Positions 1 through 7,725 of a stretch of DNA of 29,472 nt are shown in pieces (the first letter of the stretch is position 1; every line of letters starts with the position of its first letter). The position numbers and the translations under genes were made by a program. Below the pieces are notes generated by a model that was not told the DNA's origin, did no database searches, and was given only the letters and a program-made list of their open reading frames with translations. Source of the stretch: a virus. The stretch spans positions 1 to 29,472 of IMG/VR virus record IMGVR_UViG_3300049489_000046. One strand, 5' to 3'.

Positions 1-167
1 CGGTTGTTAATCTAATGAATGTGCAGAAGCAACTGGAGACGACTTTGAGAGAATACGAGGCTCGTGCGAAACGGATACAACAGATATGGAATTCGAAAGC
101 GGATGTTCGGGCTCGCTACTTCATGCTACGAGACAATCCGAAAGCTAAGGGTGTGAAGGTGGTATAA
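1..167 (+). CDS. 3' end of an unidentified gene (5' part outside window)
   Basis: The frame beginning at base 3 is open from the window edge to a TAA at 165-167 and gives about 54 residues. The visible part is charged and probably helical (rich in Q, E, R and K, with a LRDNPKAKG stretch near the end). An in-frame ATG lies at base 15, but because the frame stays open upstream it cannot be told whether that is the start. The stop overlaps the start of the J-domain gene by one base (TAATG), so the two are probably translated together. I do not recognise the family; position before the terminase genes is the only hint. Confidence 0.55.
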   Translation, partial: VVNLMNVQKQLETTLREYEARAKRIQQIWNSKADVRARYFMLRDNPKAKGVKVV

Positions 168-781
168 TGAAAGCGAGTCTATACGATACTCTTGAAGTAG
201 ATAAAACCGCTTCATCAAAAGAAATTAAAAAAGCTTATCTGAAAAAAGCTAGAGAAAAACATCCCGACAAAACTAATGGTGATTCAAAAGAATTTCAAGA
301 TGTTAATCATGCCTACCAAGTTCTTTCATGTCCTATTAAAAGAGAACACTACGACAAAACTGGAAGTGACGAGATTATTGCGAGAGAGAGAATAATACAA
401 GCAATATTAAAAAGTTGCTTGAATCCTCAAGATGATGAAAGAGTGCATAAGCCAATAAAAAGGCTAGAGGATAGATTAAATAATCTTAAGCAATCAAAAG
501 CGGTATTTTCAAAACAGTTAATTGATATTGAAGCTGATATTGAAAAACTTACTGAGAAAAGCGCAGATTTTATTCATTATTATAATGGTATAGTTGAAAT
601 GGCTCAATATGTTAAAGGAAGTATTTATCAGATTGATAACGAAATATCTGTATGCAATGAGCTAATGATTGAGTTTGAATCAGTTAAAAAAGTTCTAGGT
701 AGAGATATTATTACAGGTGACTTAAGAATGTTTTTTAATAGTTCAATGTCTGGCGCAACATTTAATTGGAATCGCACATGA
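167..781 (+). CDS. J-domain (DnaJ-like) co-chaperone
   Basis: A 204-residue protein with an N-terminal J domain (about residues 3-66). It has the opening YDTLEV, the lysine-rich helix II, the invariant HPD tripeptide at residues 32-34, and the helix III pattern FQDVNHAYQVLS. J domains stimulate the ATPase of Hsp70 (DnaK) through HPD and deliver clients. There is no Gly/Phe-rich linker, zinc-finger or C-terminal substrate domain of true DnaJ. Instead, residues of about 90-175 look like a long charged coiled coil. It starts by TAATG overlap with the upstream gene and ends in ATGA overlap with terS, so it belongs to the packaging operon. A role in recruiting host DnaK to terminase, portal or head assembly is inference. 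The J domain itself is a firm call. Confidence 0.9.
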   Translation: MKASLYDTLEVDKTASSKEIKKAYLKKAREKHPDKTNGDSKEFQDVNHAYQVLSCPIKREHYDKTGSDEIIARERIIQAILKSCLNPQDDERVHKPIKRLEDRLNNLKQSKAVFSKQLIDIEADIEKLTEKSADFIHYYNGIVEMAQYVKGSIYQIDNEISVCNELMIEFESVKKVLGRDIITGDLRMFFNSSMSGATFNWNRT

Positions 782-1260
782 CATTTGAGTCCGAAAAACG
801 ACAATTCGCCCAAGCACTAATCGACGGACTAGACGCAGGTAGAGCCGCTTTTAAGGTGTTCCCGACAGACGGTGCAAATCGAATGAAAGCGATACTACAA
901 TGGGAAAAAGACACGGAAGTAATTGCTTATACAAAAGAGATATTAGGGATTAAAGAGCCTCAAATTGATAAAAGAGAAGCGCATATTCAGAAGCTAAATG
1001 ATATATTTGACGATGAAGATGTTGCGCCTCGTGATAGGCTTGTTGCTTCGATGCAGATAGCGCAGATTGAAGGGTTTATCGCTGAGAAGGTTGAAAAGAA
1101 TACTACGATTAATAATAAGATTTTAATTATTCCTCGTTCAGCGACAAACGAAGAATGGGAGAAAAGTATTAAAGAGCAACAAGAAAAGCTAGTTGCCGAT
1201 ACTCTTGTTGTTAAAGAAGTCGATATTACCGATGTATCAGAGGAAGAAAATGATACTTAA
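778..1260 (+). CDS. terS: Terminase small subunit (DNA packaging)
   Basis: 160 residues from the ATG at 778, whose ATGA overlaps the stop of the J-domain gene. A TTG further upstream (766) is possible but less likely. The N-terminus (RQFAQALIDGLDAGRAAFKVF) fits the helix-turn-helix opening of small terminases. A helical middle follows (KLNDIFDDEDVAPRDRLVASMQIAQIEGF), as in oligomerising small terminases that match sites on phage DNA and load the large subunit. Identification rests on this pattern and on position directly before a clear large subunit, with which it overlaps by 11 bases. The acidic tail is ordinary for the family. Confidence 0.8.
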   Translation: MTFESEKRQFAQALIDGLDAGRAAFKVFPTDGANRMKAILQWEKDTEVIAYTKEILGIKEPQIDKREAHIQKLNDIFDDEDVAPRDRLVASMQIAQIEGFIAEKVEKNTTINNKILIIPRSATNEEWEKSIKEQQEKLVADTLVVKEVDITDVSEEENDT

Positions 1261-2785
1261 AAACGGCGACTATAAAGAAATTGTTTTCGAGCCTGTTAAG
1301 GGAACATCACAAGAACTAGCACTTGATTCTCGTTGCGACGAAACACTTCTATGCGGTACTCGTGGTAGCATGAAAACTGCCACTCAATTAATACGAATAC
1401 GAATGAATGTTGGCATTGGTTACGGTGCGTTTTGGAAATGTTTGGTTTATGATAGAGAGTTTAAGAATTTAACAGATATTGTTGCACAAGCAAAGAAGTT
1501 TTATCTTCCTTTCGGAGACTGTCATTTCACAGAAGGAACAACTGGAATTAAATGTAAATGGAAAACAGGAGAGGTTGTTGAATTTAGACACTTAAAAAGG
1601 GTGTCAGATTATATGCAAATTCATGGTATGGAGTTCCCTGGTATTTTCCCGAATGAAATCACCAACCACCCAAACGCAGAGCTTTACGATAAGATTTTAT
1701 CAACAAATAGGTCTTCTTTTGTTCCAGAAAAACATACTCCTAGAAACAAAGATGGAAGCTATGCAACTGCTGATGGAAAACCACTTCCGAGAATACCACT
1801 TCAATGCTTTGCGACATGTAACCCTAGTGGTGTTGGCCATAATTGGGTTAAGTCAAGATTTATTAAGCCAGCGCCATATGGCACAGTGGTTAGAAAAGAA
1901 GTGCCTGTTTTTAATCCGCAAACTAAAAAAGAAGAGATATATACAAAGACGCAAATCGCTATATTTTCGTCATACCGAGAAAATCCTTATCTTGACCCTG
2001 CTTATGTAGCGAAACTAGCTTCGATTCGTGACCCAAATTTGAAACTTGCTTGGGAAGGCGGTTCGTGGGCTGTTACTTGTGGCGGTGCAGTCGATGATTT
2101 ATGGCGAGATGATGTTCATGTTGTTGAGGATTTCAAAATACCCGACAACTGGTATCTTGATAGGAGTTTTGACTGGGGTTCATCGACACCATTCGCAGTT
2201 ACATGGTTTGCAGAAGCTAATGGCGAGTCAATTACTTTGCCAAGTGGTAAAGAATTTACGCCTAATCGTGGTTCTTTGATATGTTTTAACGAATGGTATG
2301 GAACTGATGACATAACCACAAATGAAGGATTGAAATTATCAGCCTATGAGGTCGCAAACGGAATACTAGATGAGGAAAAATACCTTTTTGATAAAGGTTG
2401 GATAAGCTCAGAAGTGAATCCTGGTGCAGCCGATAACCAAATCAGCCAAACTCGTGAAAAAGATGTTGAAACAATTGAAAAGAAGATGGCAGATAATGGC
2501 GTTTTGTGGCTGAAATCAGATAAAAGTAAGGGGTCAAGAAAAAATGGCTTACAACTTTTAAGAGAAATGCTAGAATCTAGCCTTACAGGTGAAGGTGCAG
2601 GAATTTATTTCATGAGGAAGTGCGTGGCTTGTATTGAAACAATACCATCTCTTCCAAGGGATTTAAAAGACATCGACGATGTTGATAAAAACGCAATAGA
2701 CCACTTGTATGATGCAGTGAAGTATAGGGTTTTGCAGGGGCAGAATAGACTAGCAGAAAAAATAGACTTACAGGTTCACACCTAA
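1250..2785 (+). CDS. terL: Terminase large subunit (packaging ATPase and nuclease)
   Basis: 511 residues from the ATG at 1250, chosen because GAGGAAG lies just upstream; an earlier in-frame start at 1193 would lie wholly inside terS. The ATPase half has a Walker A (GTRGSMKT, residues 36-43), a Walker B-like strand ending in NE (PGIFPNE, 130-136, with Asn where Asp is usual) and the coupling motif FATCNPSG (187-194). The RNase H-like nuclease half shows FDWGSSTPF (Asp308), GAADNQ (Asp395) and NAIDHLYDAVKY (Asp484/Asp488), the usual metal-binding acids. The protein pumps DNA through the portal into the prohead and cuts the concatemer. All motifs are present and the length is normal, so this is a confident call. 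Confidence 0.96.
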   Translation: MILKNGDYKEIVFEPVKGTSQELALDSRCDETLLCGTRGSMKTATQLIRIRMNVGIGYGAFWKCLVYDREFKNLTDIVAQAKKFYLPFGDCHFTEGTTGIKCKWKTGEVVEFRHLKRVSDYMQIHGMEFPGIFPNEITNHPNAELYDKILSTNRSSFVPEKHTPRNKDGSYATADGKPLPRIPLQCFATCNPSGVGHNWVKSRFIKPAPYGTVVRKEVPVFNPQTKKEEIYTKTQIAIFSSYRENPYLDPAYVAKLASIRDPNLKLAWEGGSWAVTCGGAVDDLWRDDVHVVEDFKIPDNWYLDRSFDWGSSTPFAVTWFAEANGESITLPSGKEFTPNRGSLICFNEWYGTDDITTNEGLKLSAYEVANGILDEEKYLFDKGWISSEVNPGAADNQISQTREKDVETIEKKMADNGVLWLKSDKSKGSRKNGLQLLREMLESSLTGEGAGIYFMRKCVACIETIPSLPRDLKDIDDVDKNAIDHLYDAVKYRVLQGQNRLAEKIDLQVHT

Positions 2786-2796
2786 AGGCAGGAATT

Positions 2797-4335
2797 ATGG
2801 CAACAGTTCAAGAATTAATGTTTTCAATGGGCGCACTTCAATACGCACAATTTGCATCGACAAATGAAGATACAGTCGGTTTTATTCACCCAGAATTAGT
2901 TCGTATGTATCCAAGATATAAGCGAATTCGAGATTGCTTGAATGGTCAAGATGCTATTAAAGAAGTAGGAGATTTTTACCTCCCAAGACCAAATCCAACC
3001 GATACAAGTCCAGAAAACAGAGCAAGATACGAAGCATATTTAAAACGAGCGGTATTCTATCCAGTTCTTAAACAAACATCACAAGGTCTTATCGGGCAAT
3101 GTTTTTTCTACAATCCGATTGTTGAGATTCCAGATTCTCTAAAAGGATTAAAAGAAAATACTGATGGTGTATCTGATTTATTTCAGTTCACAAGAAAAGC
3201 ACATGGCACAAATGTTAATTTTGGGAGAGGTGGACTACTTACAGACTTCCAAACAAATACTCCTAATAATAAATCTGAATCAGATAGTAGCAATCCAACG
3301 ATAACACTGTACGAGCCAGAAATGATTACGAATTGGAAGGAACGAATAGTTAATGGTAAATTAGTATTATCGAAAGTAGTATTAAAAGAATTTTATGACA
3401 CCGAAGAAAACGATTTTAGTCTTGATATTCAATGTCGATATAGAGTTTTAAAGTTAGACAAGAATAACTTATATATTCAAGAAATTTGGGAAGCAAATGA
3501 TAATGGTGATTATAAAATAGCAAGAACATTTACTCCAACGGCAGGCGGAAACAGATTAACTAAAATTCCGTTTGGATTTCTAGGTGCTGAATCAAATTCC
3601 GCTAGAATATGTACACCTCAAATGGACTCAATTGCAACGGTAAATCTATCGCATTTTATAAATTCCGCTGACTACGAGGAATCTTGTTACCAAAACGGAC
3701 AAGGAACTCTTGTAGTGAGCGGCTTAACTGATAAATGGTATAAAGATGTACTAAAATCTAAGATTAGATTAGGTGCGTTAGGGGCAATACCGCTTAATCA
3801 AGGTGCTGATGCTAAAATGCTTCAAATCAACCCAAACTCGATGCCGATTGAAGCCATGCGACACAAAGAAGACCAAATGATTTCTCTAGGTGCGAAATTA
3901 ATTCAACCTAGTGCGATTGTCAAAACCGCTACTGAATCGACAATGGAGAAATCAAGCGAGAACTCGATACTTACTTGCACATCGAAGAACACATCATCGG
4001 GAATAACAGACAGATTAAAAGACGCTTATTATTTTAAGACAGGTAAAAATAAAGGCGAAGAATATGATAAAATAAATTTCGAGATATTAACAGAATCAGC
4101 TATCGCAAATATGACACCTAATGAAATGATGCAAGTCGTTGAGTCATGGATTAAAGGTGCGATTACTAAACGAGAAATGAGAACTCAATTCAGAAAAGCA
4201 GGAATTGCGTTTGAAGATGATTCTTTAATTAAAGACCCTGTGATTGAAGTCCAACAACCACAAGGTGGAATGAAAGGCACAGGAACAGTGAATCCTGCAA
4301 GCGGACGAGATTTTAAAGGTAATGAAAACAATTAA
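2797..4335 (+). CDS. Portal protein (DUF4055 family)
   Basis: 512 residues, with AGGCAGGA placed before the ATG. The N-terminal signature HPELVRMYPRYKRIRDCLNG, followed by YLPRPNP, matches what I know of the DUF4055 portal family, as does the later YLKRAVFYPVLKQTSQGLIGQCF segment. Portals form the dodecameric ring at the unique head vertex that TerL docks on and through which DNA passes. The middle is beta-rich and the region around residues 340-400 (PLNQGADAKMLQINPN) resembles the usual portal stem and wing. The C-terminus is polar and glycine-rich. It follows terL by 11 bases and precedes the scaffold gene, the standard order. Confidence 0.92.
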   Translation: MATVQELMFSMGALQYAQFASTNEDTVGFIHPELVRMYPRYKRIRDCLNGQDAIKEVGDFYLPRPNPTDTSPENRARYEAYLKRAVFYPVLKQTSQGLIGQCFFYNPIVEIPDSLKGLKENTDGVSDLFQFTRKAHGTNVNFGRGGLLTDFQTNTPNNKSESDSSNPTITLYEPEMITNWKERIVNGKLVLSKVVLKEFYDTEENDFSLDIQCRYRVLKLDKNNLYIQEIWEANDNGDYKIARTFTPTAGGNRLTKIPFGFLGAESNSARICTPQMDSIATVNLSHFINSADYEESCYQNGQGTLVVSGLTDKWYKDVLKSKIRLGALGAIPLNQGADAKMLQINPNSMPIEAMRHKEDQMISLGAKLIQPSAIVKTATESTMEKSSENSILTCTSKNTSSGITDRLKDAYYFKTGKNKGEEYDKINFEILTESAIANMTPNEMMQVVESWIKGAITKREMRTQFRKAGIAFEDDSLIKDPVIEVQQPQGGMKGTGTVNPASGRDFKGNENN

Positions 4336-4350
4336 CAAGAAAGAGAGTTT

Positions 4351-5067
4351 ATGCCAGAAGAAAACGAGAAGTTTAAAATACCAGAGAAGGTAACAAAAGA
4401 AGAATTCGAGAAATTTACGCCATTCGAGAAGAATTTATTTGTTTTAGAAGGTGATGTTTATGTACCGAATTTTGAGAAAAAGGAAGACATAAAAGCCTTG
4501 AAATCTGAAAAAGACAGACAGATTTCAGAAAAAAACAAGATTAAAGCTGAGAAAGAAGCTATTGAGAAGAAGCTAAAAGAAATTGAAGAAAAGGAAAAGC
4601 AAAGTAATGTTGTGATTGATGATTACAAAAAAGACATTACACAGTTAAGGCAAGAACTTAAAGACAAGGAAGAAAAGGCTAAAAGAAGAACTGAAAAGAT
4701 TCTTATCGAAAAGACCGCTTCCGAGATTGCTTCGCTATTCAAATCTGATAAAGTTGGCGTTCCTTTTGCCAAAAACAGACTGTCAATCGAGTATGACGAC
4801 CAAGGCGAGCCTGTTACCGTTTTCCATGACGATTTAGGTAATAAAATAACTCGATTTTCAGAAATCAAGCAAATTATTCTTGCAGATGATGAATTAAAGC
4901 CTACACTTAAAGGTATAGAATCGAGTGGTGGGGGTGCATCAGCACATAACACGCATCGGTCGATTCCTTCTGTTAGTGATTTAAAGACGGCAAAAGCCGA
5001 AGATTTGGTTGCAATCGCCAACGCTGACCCAGACGCCTTCCTTAAATTGCTTGAAAAAAGCAAATAA
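4351..5067 (+). CDS. Scaffold protein (capsid assembly)
   Basis: 238 residues, very rich in Lys and Glu. A long predicted coiled coil spans roughly residues 45-120, ending near TEKILIEKTASEIASLF. A short ordered C-terminal part follows, with a Gly/Ser/His linker (SSGGGASAHNTHRS) near residue 195 and a helical tail (VSDLKTAKAEDLVAIANADPDAFLKLL). This layout, together with its place between portal and major capsid genes, is that of internal scaffolds which nucleate prohead assembly and are then removed. The helical C-terminus would be the capsid-binding end by analogy. No protease motif was seen, so scaffold removal may rely on exit rather than cleavage. Function rests on position and composition. 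Confidence 0.8.
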   Translation: MPEENEKFKIPEKVTKEEFEKFTPFEKNLFVLEGDVYVPNFEKKEDIKALKSEKDRQISEKNKIKAEKEAIEKKLKEIEEKEKQSNVVIDDYKKDITQLRQELKDKEEKAKRRTEKILIEKTASEIASLFKSDKVGVPFAKNRLSIEYDDQGEPVTVFHDDLGNKITRFSEIKQIILADDELKPTLKGIESSGGGASAHNTHRSIPSVSDLKTAKAEDLVAIANADPDAFLKLLEKSK

Positions 5068-5093
5068 ATTCCCAATAAATAAATAATCAATGG

Positions 5094-5121
5094 AACGCAC
5101 ATAATAAGTTTTATGTGCGTT
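5094..5121 (+). promoter_or_regulatory. Perfect 11-bp inverted repeat in the capsid-gene leader
   Basis: Arms AACGCACATAA (5094-5104) and TTATGTGCGTT (5111-5121) pair perfectly around a 6-base loop, 39 bases before the capsid start. No T-run follows on either side, so it is not a simple intrinsic terminator. A weak promoter-like pair lies just upstream (TTGAAA at 5051, AATAAA at 5074, 17-base spacing), which would put this hairpin at the 5' end of a capsid transcript. A stabilising or processing hairpin is the most natural reading, but an operator is also possible. Confidence 0.6.
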
Positions 5122-5160
5122 GTCTTGGTTCATATTTCTTACTTTTAAGGAGTAATCCCA

Positions 5161-6177
5161 ATGGCTACTTTTCAATTAACAAATGGCTATAATCCGCTAG
5201 TTTACGGATATTTAGTCAACCAAAGAGCTACACAAAAAAATGCTATTATCCGCTCTGGAATGGCTGCTCAAAGCTCGTATTTGCAAGGCAAACTTGCAGG
5301 TGGTGGTCAAAATTATGAGTTTTCAGATTACAAACAATTAACGCATTCAGCACCGAATTTAAGCGATGACTCAAACTCGAACGCAACTGCCGAAAACATT
5401 ACAAATGCCTTGCAAAAAGGTCGTTTGATTGTTCAAAATAAGATGTGGGCGGTTAAAGATTTCGCAAAAGATTTAGTTGGTCAAAACCCTGTTACAGCTA
5501 TCACAAACCAAATCGGCGATGTATGGGGAACGATTTTACAAAAAGAAATGGTTTCTTCTTTGCTTGGTATTTTAGCCGATAACATCGCTAACGATGCAAG
5601 CGACATGGTTTACAACATTGCAAATGACAATGTTGCAGCCGTTGCTGATGCCGAAAGAATTTCTGCTACTGCGATTATCCGTGCTAAACAAACAAGCGGT
5701 GATATGTCAGACGGTTACCGTTTCATCGTAATGCACTCTCTTTTGAAAGCACGCCTTGCTATTCAAAACCTTATTTCTTTCATTCCAAACTCTCGTGGCG
5801 AAACAATGTTCGAGACTTATGGCGGATTACAAATCATTGAAGATGATGATGCGTTATTGTTGACTACTGGTGTAAACCGTATTACATACACTTGTATCTT
5901 AGCAGGTGCAGATGTAATCGGTCTTGCAAGCGGTGAAGTAAGTCACCCTTTTGCAATGGACAGAGACGAAAAAACTGGTCTAGGTGGTGGTGAAGATTTC
6001 TTCCATTCAAGACGCTCAGACGCTATTCACCCTTGGGGTTTCAGCTTTGCTCACGCTGGTGGTGGTGCATTAGCAGGTCAATCAGCTACTTACGCTGAAC
6101 TTGCAACTGCGGCTAAGTGGGACAGAGTATGGCCTCGTAAAAATGTTAAAATTGCTTTCTTAAAAGTAAATGATTAA
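5161..6177 (+). CDS. Major capsid protein
   Basis: 338 residues, preceded by AAGGAG, the best ribosome-binding site in the region. The sequence shows the order expected of an HK97-fold capsid protein: a polar N-arm (residues 1-80), a helical spine (GDVWGTILQKEMVSSLLGIL), and a beta-rich A domain with conserved-looking turns (IIEDDDALLLTTGVNRITY). The C-terminus has tryptophan-rich WDRVWPRKNVKIAFLKV. Position after portal and scaffold and just before a strong terminator supports an abundant shell subunit. A family match could not be run; the assignment is from context, length and composition. No cleavable N-terminal prodomain is evident beyond the short arm. Confidence 0.88.
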   Translation: MATFQLTNGYNPLVYGYLVNQRATQKNAIIRSGMAAQSSYLQGKLAGGGQNYEFSDYKQLTHSAPNLSDDSNSNATAENITNALQKGRLIVQNKMWAVKDFAKDLVGQNPVTAITNQIGDVWGTILQKEMVSSLLGILADNIANDASDMVYNIANDNVAAVADAERISATAIIRAKQTSGDMSDGYRFIVMHSLLKARLAIQNLISFIPNSRGETMFETYGGLQIIEDDDALLLTTGVNRITYTCILAGADVIGLASGEVSHPFAMDRDEKTGLGGGEDFFHSRRSDAIHPWGFSFAHAGGGALAGQSATYAELATAAKWDRVWPRKNVKIAFLKVND

Positions 6178-6190
6178 TCAATCAAAATAG

Positions 6191-6222
6191 GGAGGGCTAT
6201 TCGGCTCTCCTTTTTTATTTTT
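6191..6222 (+). terminator. Rho-independent terminator after the capsid gene
   Basis: Arms GGAGGGCT (6191-6198) and GGCTCTCC (6203-6210) form an 8-bp stem with two G-U pairs and a 4-base loop, followed by six T, one A and five T. It sits 13 bases after the capsid stop and ahead of the fibre cassette, so it would limit transcription beyond the capsid gene. Confidence 0.9.
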
Positions 6223-6235
6223 AACGAAAGGCTAT

Positions 6236-6427
6236 ATGGCAAAATCAAAAGAAATTACTAAGGCTGACGAACAAGAAAAGGAGCTTGTAACTGAGCAATC
6301 TGAATCGGTTGCAACGCAAGAAAAGCCTTTAACAGAACACCAAAAATTCCAAATATGCAATCTAACTAGTGGTAATCGAATGAGCATGAAAGATGCAATT
6401 GCTTTTGTTAGAAAAAACAATAATTAA
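6236..6427 (+). CDS. Small acidic protein of unknown function
   Basis: 63 residues. AAAGG sits just before the ATG. The first half is highly charged and low in complexity (KSKEITKADEQEKELVTEQ) and probably disordered. The second half (HQKFQICNLTSGNRMSMKDAIAFVRKN) could form two short helices. It follows the capsid terminator and precedes a fibre gene by 15 bases. Not recognised. It might be a minor head protein or a fibre anchor, but nothing in the sequence decides this. Confidence 0.6.
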   Translation: MAKSKEITKADEQEKELVTEQSESVATQEKPLTEHQKFQICNLTSGNRMSMKDAIAFVRKNNN

Positions 6428-6442
6428 TCTGGCGGTATAGTC

Positions 6443-7447
6443 ATGCAAAATGGATTCGCATTCTTGAAAAAAGGAGTTAAGGCTCCAAATAATATATTGC
6501 CTGTTGTTATAAACCCTCATGGTGGTAGTTCTTCTTCTGGTGGCGTATCTACAAGCTATGAAACCTATGCAAGCCTAGCTTCTTTTCCTGTTACAGGTGA
6601 TGTAAATATTTTTTATATCGCTGATGATACCGAAAAGGTTTATCGTTGGACAGGTGCGGTATATATAGAGGTAAGCGCTTCTGGTTTAGCTGACGGTGAT
6701 TACGGAGATGTGACAGTTGGTGGTGGTGGAGCAACAATAACGATTGATGCAGGTGTAGTCACAAACGCAAAACTAGCCACAGTGCCAACATTAACCATAA
6801 AAGGTAAAAACACCGCTGGTACAGGCGCACCACTTGATTTAACAGTCGCACAAGTTAAAACAATGCTTGGTATTAACGGAAGCATTGCCGATGTCACATA
6901 TACCCAACCATCAGCTTCGACTTCATGGACTTTAGTTCATGGTAGAGCAATACCTCCTAACTTTGCTTTCTTTAATGCACTAGGTGAAAGAGAATATCCA
7001 TTAGAAGACCATTCTGTTGCAGGTGAAGTAACGCTTACTTTCGCCACATCAGAAGTCCATACTGCAACATTACCAGGCAATGGTACATCAGCATCAATCC
7101 GTAATGACTCAATAGTTACGCTACTTGCAAGTGATATTAACACTGCATTAGGTGTAATTGATATTACAGGTGCGAAAACAATTATCATTGATATGGATAC
7201 AAATATCACATCAAATATCACATTCACAGGTACGCCTGCTGATTACACACCACTTAGACTTGCTTTCGTTAAAGGTGCGACTGCTTATACGGCTTCACTT
7301 GATACCGCTAAGTTCAAGTCAACAACAACAACTCCGATTCCTTCACCGCTTTTAACTGTTACACCAAACACAGAAGATGTATTTGATTTCTTGCTTGGCT
7401 CATTAAGCGGAAAAATGGCATTAACTGGTTATGTTTACGGAATTTAA
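6443..7447 (+). CDS. Fibre-like virion appendage protein
   Basis: 334 residues. A short N-terminal segment (1-25) is followed by a Gly/Ser linker. Next comes the motif familiar from phage tail fibres, in which a question-like segment (YASLASFPVTGDVNIFYIADDT) leads to YRWTGAVYIEVS (residues 40-79). A Gly-rich stretch and the common fibre repeat LTIKGKNTAGTGAPLDLTVAQVK (about 117-139) follow. The C-terminal 180 residues are Thr/Ala-rich and beta-type. The modules are those of trimeric fibres and appendages that touch the host surface. Its location directly after the capsid gene is odd for a tail fibre and makes a head fibre possible. Confidence 0.75.
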   Translation: MQNGFAFLKKGVKAPNNILPVVINPHGGSSSSGGVSTSYETYASLASFPVTGDVNIFYIADDTEKVYRWTGAVYIEVSASGLADGDYGDVTVGGGGATITIDAGVVTNAKLATVPTLTIKGKNTAGTGAPLDLTVAQVKTMLGINGSIADVTYTQPSASTSWTLVHGRAIPPNFAFFNALGEREYPLEDHSVAGEVTLTFATSEVHTATLPGNGTSASIRNDSIVTLLASDINTALGVIDITGAKTIIIDMDTNITSNITFTGTPADYTPLRLAFVKGATAYTASLDTAKFKSTTTTPIPSPLLTVTPNTEDVFDFLLGSLSGKMALTGYVYGI

Positions 7448-7449
7448 TC

Positions 7450-7725
7450 ATGCACTTGTTATGCAAAGGTGGCGACTGGAAAGACGCAAATAATTTTGAC
7501 CCTGCACAAGTTCCGACTAGTGCTGATAGAGTTATTTTAGACCAAACTACAGAAGATGTAATCGTTGATATAAACGCAACTTGTGGTGAATTGCAAATGA
7601 CTAATTTCAAAAAAGATATTTATTACGGAATTATTGGCGGTTCAATTCGCCAATGCGGAATAATACGTAATGAAGATAGATACGATTTATTTCTTGCTAG
7701 ACCCGATATTGTGAGGGTTGATTAA
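7450..7725 (+). CDS. Small beta-rich protein with one GxW/P-x-x-x-D module
   Basis: 91 residues, starting 2 bases after the fibre gene and ending in a TAATG overlap with the next gene. Residues 7-45 (GGDWKDANNFDPAQVPTSADRVILD and on) follow the same pattern as the start of the 1086-residue neighbour: a G-x-W, then an aromatic, a Pro-Thr-x-x-D turn, a V-x-[IL]-D strand and a second strand. It is thus a single stand-alone copy of a module that recurs in the larger protein. Function unknown; a cap, chaperone or separate subunit of the appendage are all possible. Confidence 0.65.
   Translation: MHLLCKGGDWKDANNFDPAQVPTSADRVILDQTTEDVIVDINATCGELQMTNFKKDIYYGIIGGSIRQCGIIRNEDRYDLFLARPDIVRVD

Noticed and set aside
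1193-1249. Earlier start for terL at 1193
   Set aside because: It would lie wholly inside terS and encodes a low-complexity Leu-rich start. ATG 1250 has a good ribosome-binding site and suits the family.
4623-5102. Minus-strand open frames in the scaffold and other genes (also 6937-7227, 10385-10837, 15284-15601, 17893-18261)
   Set aside because: They are mirror frames of strong + strand genes, have no proper ribosome-binding site or family pattern, and have compositions typical of reversed coding sequence.
5094-5121. Intrinsic terminator before the capsid gene
   Set aside because: The stem is perfect but no T-run follows in either direction.
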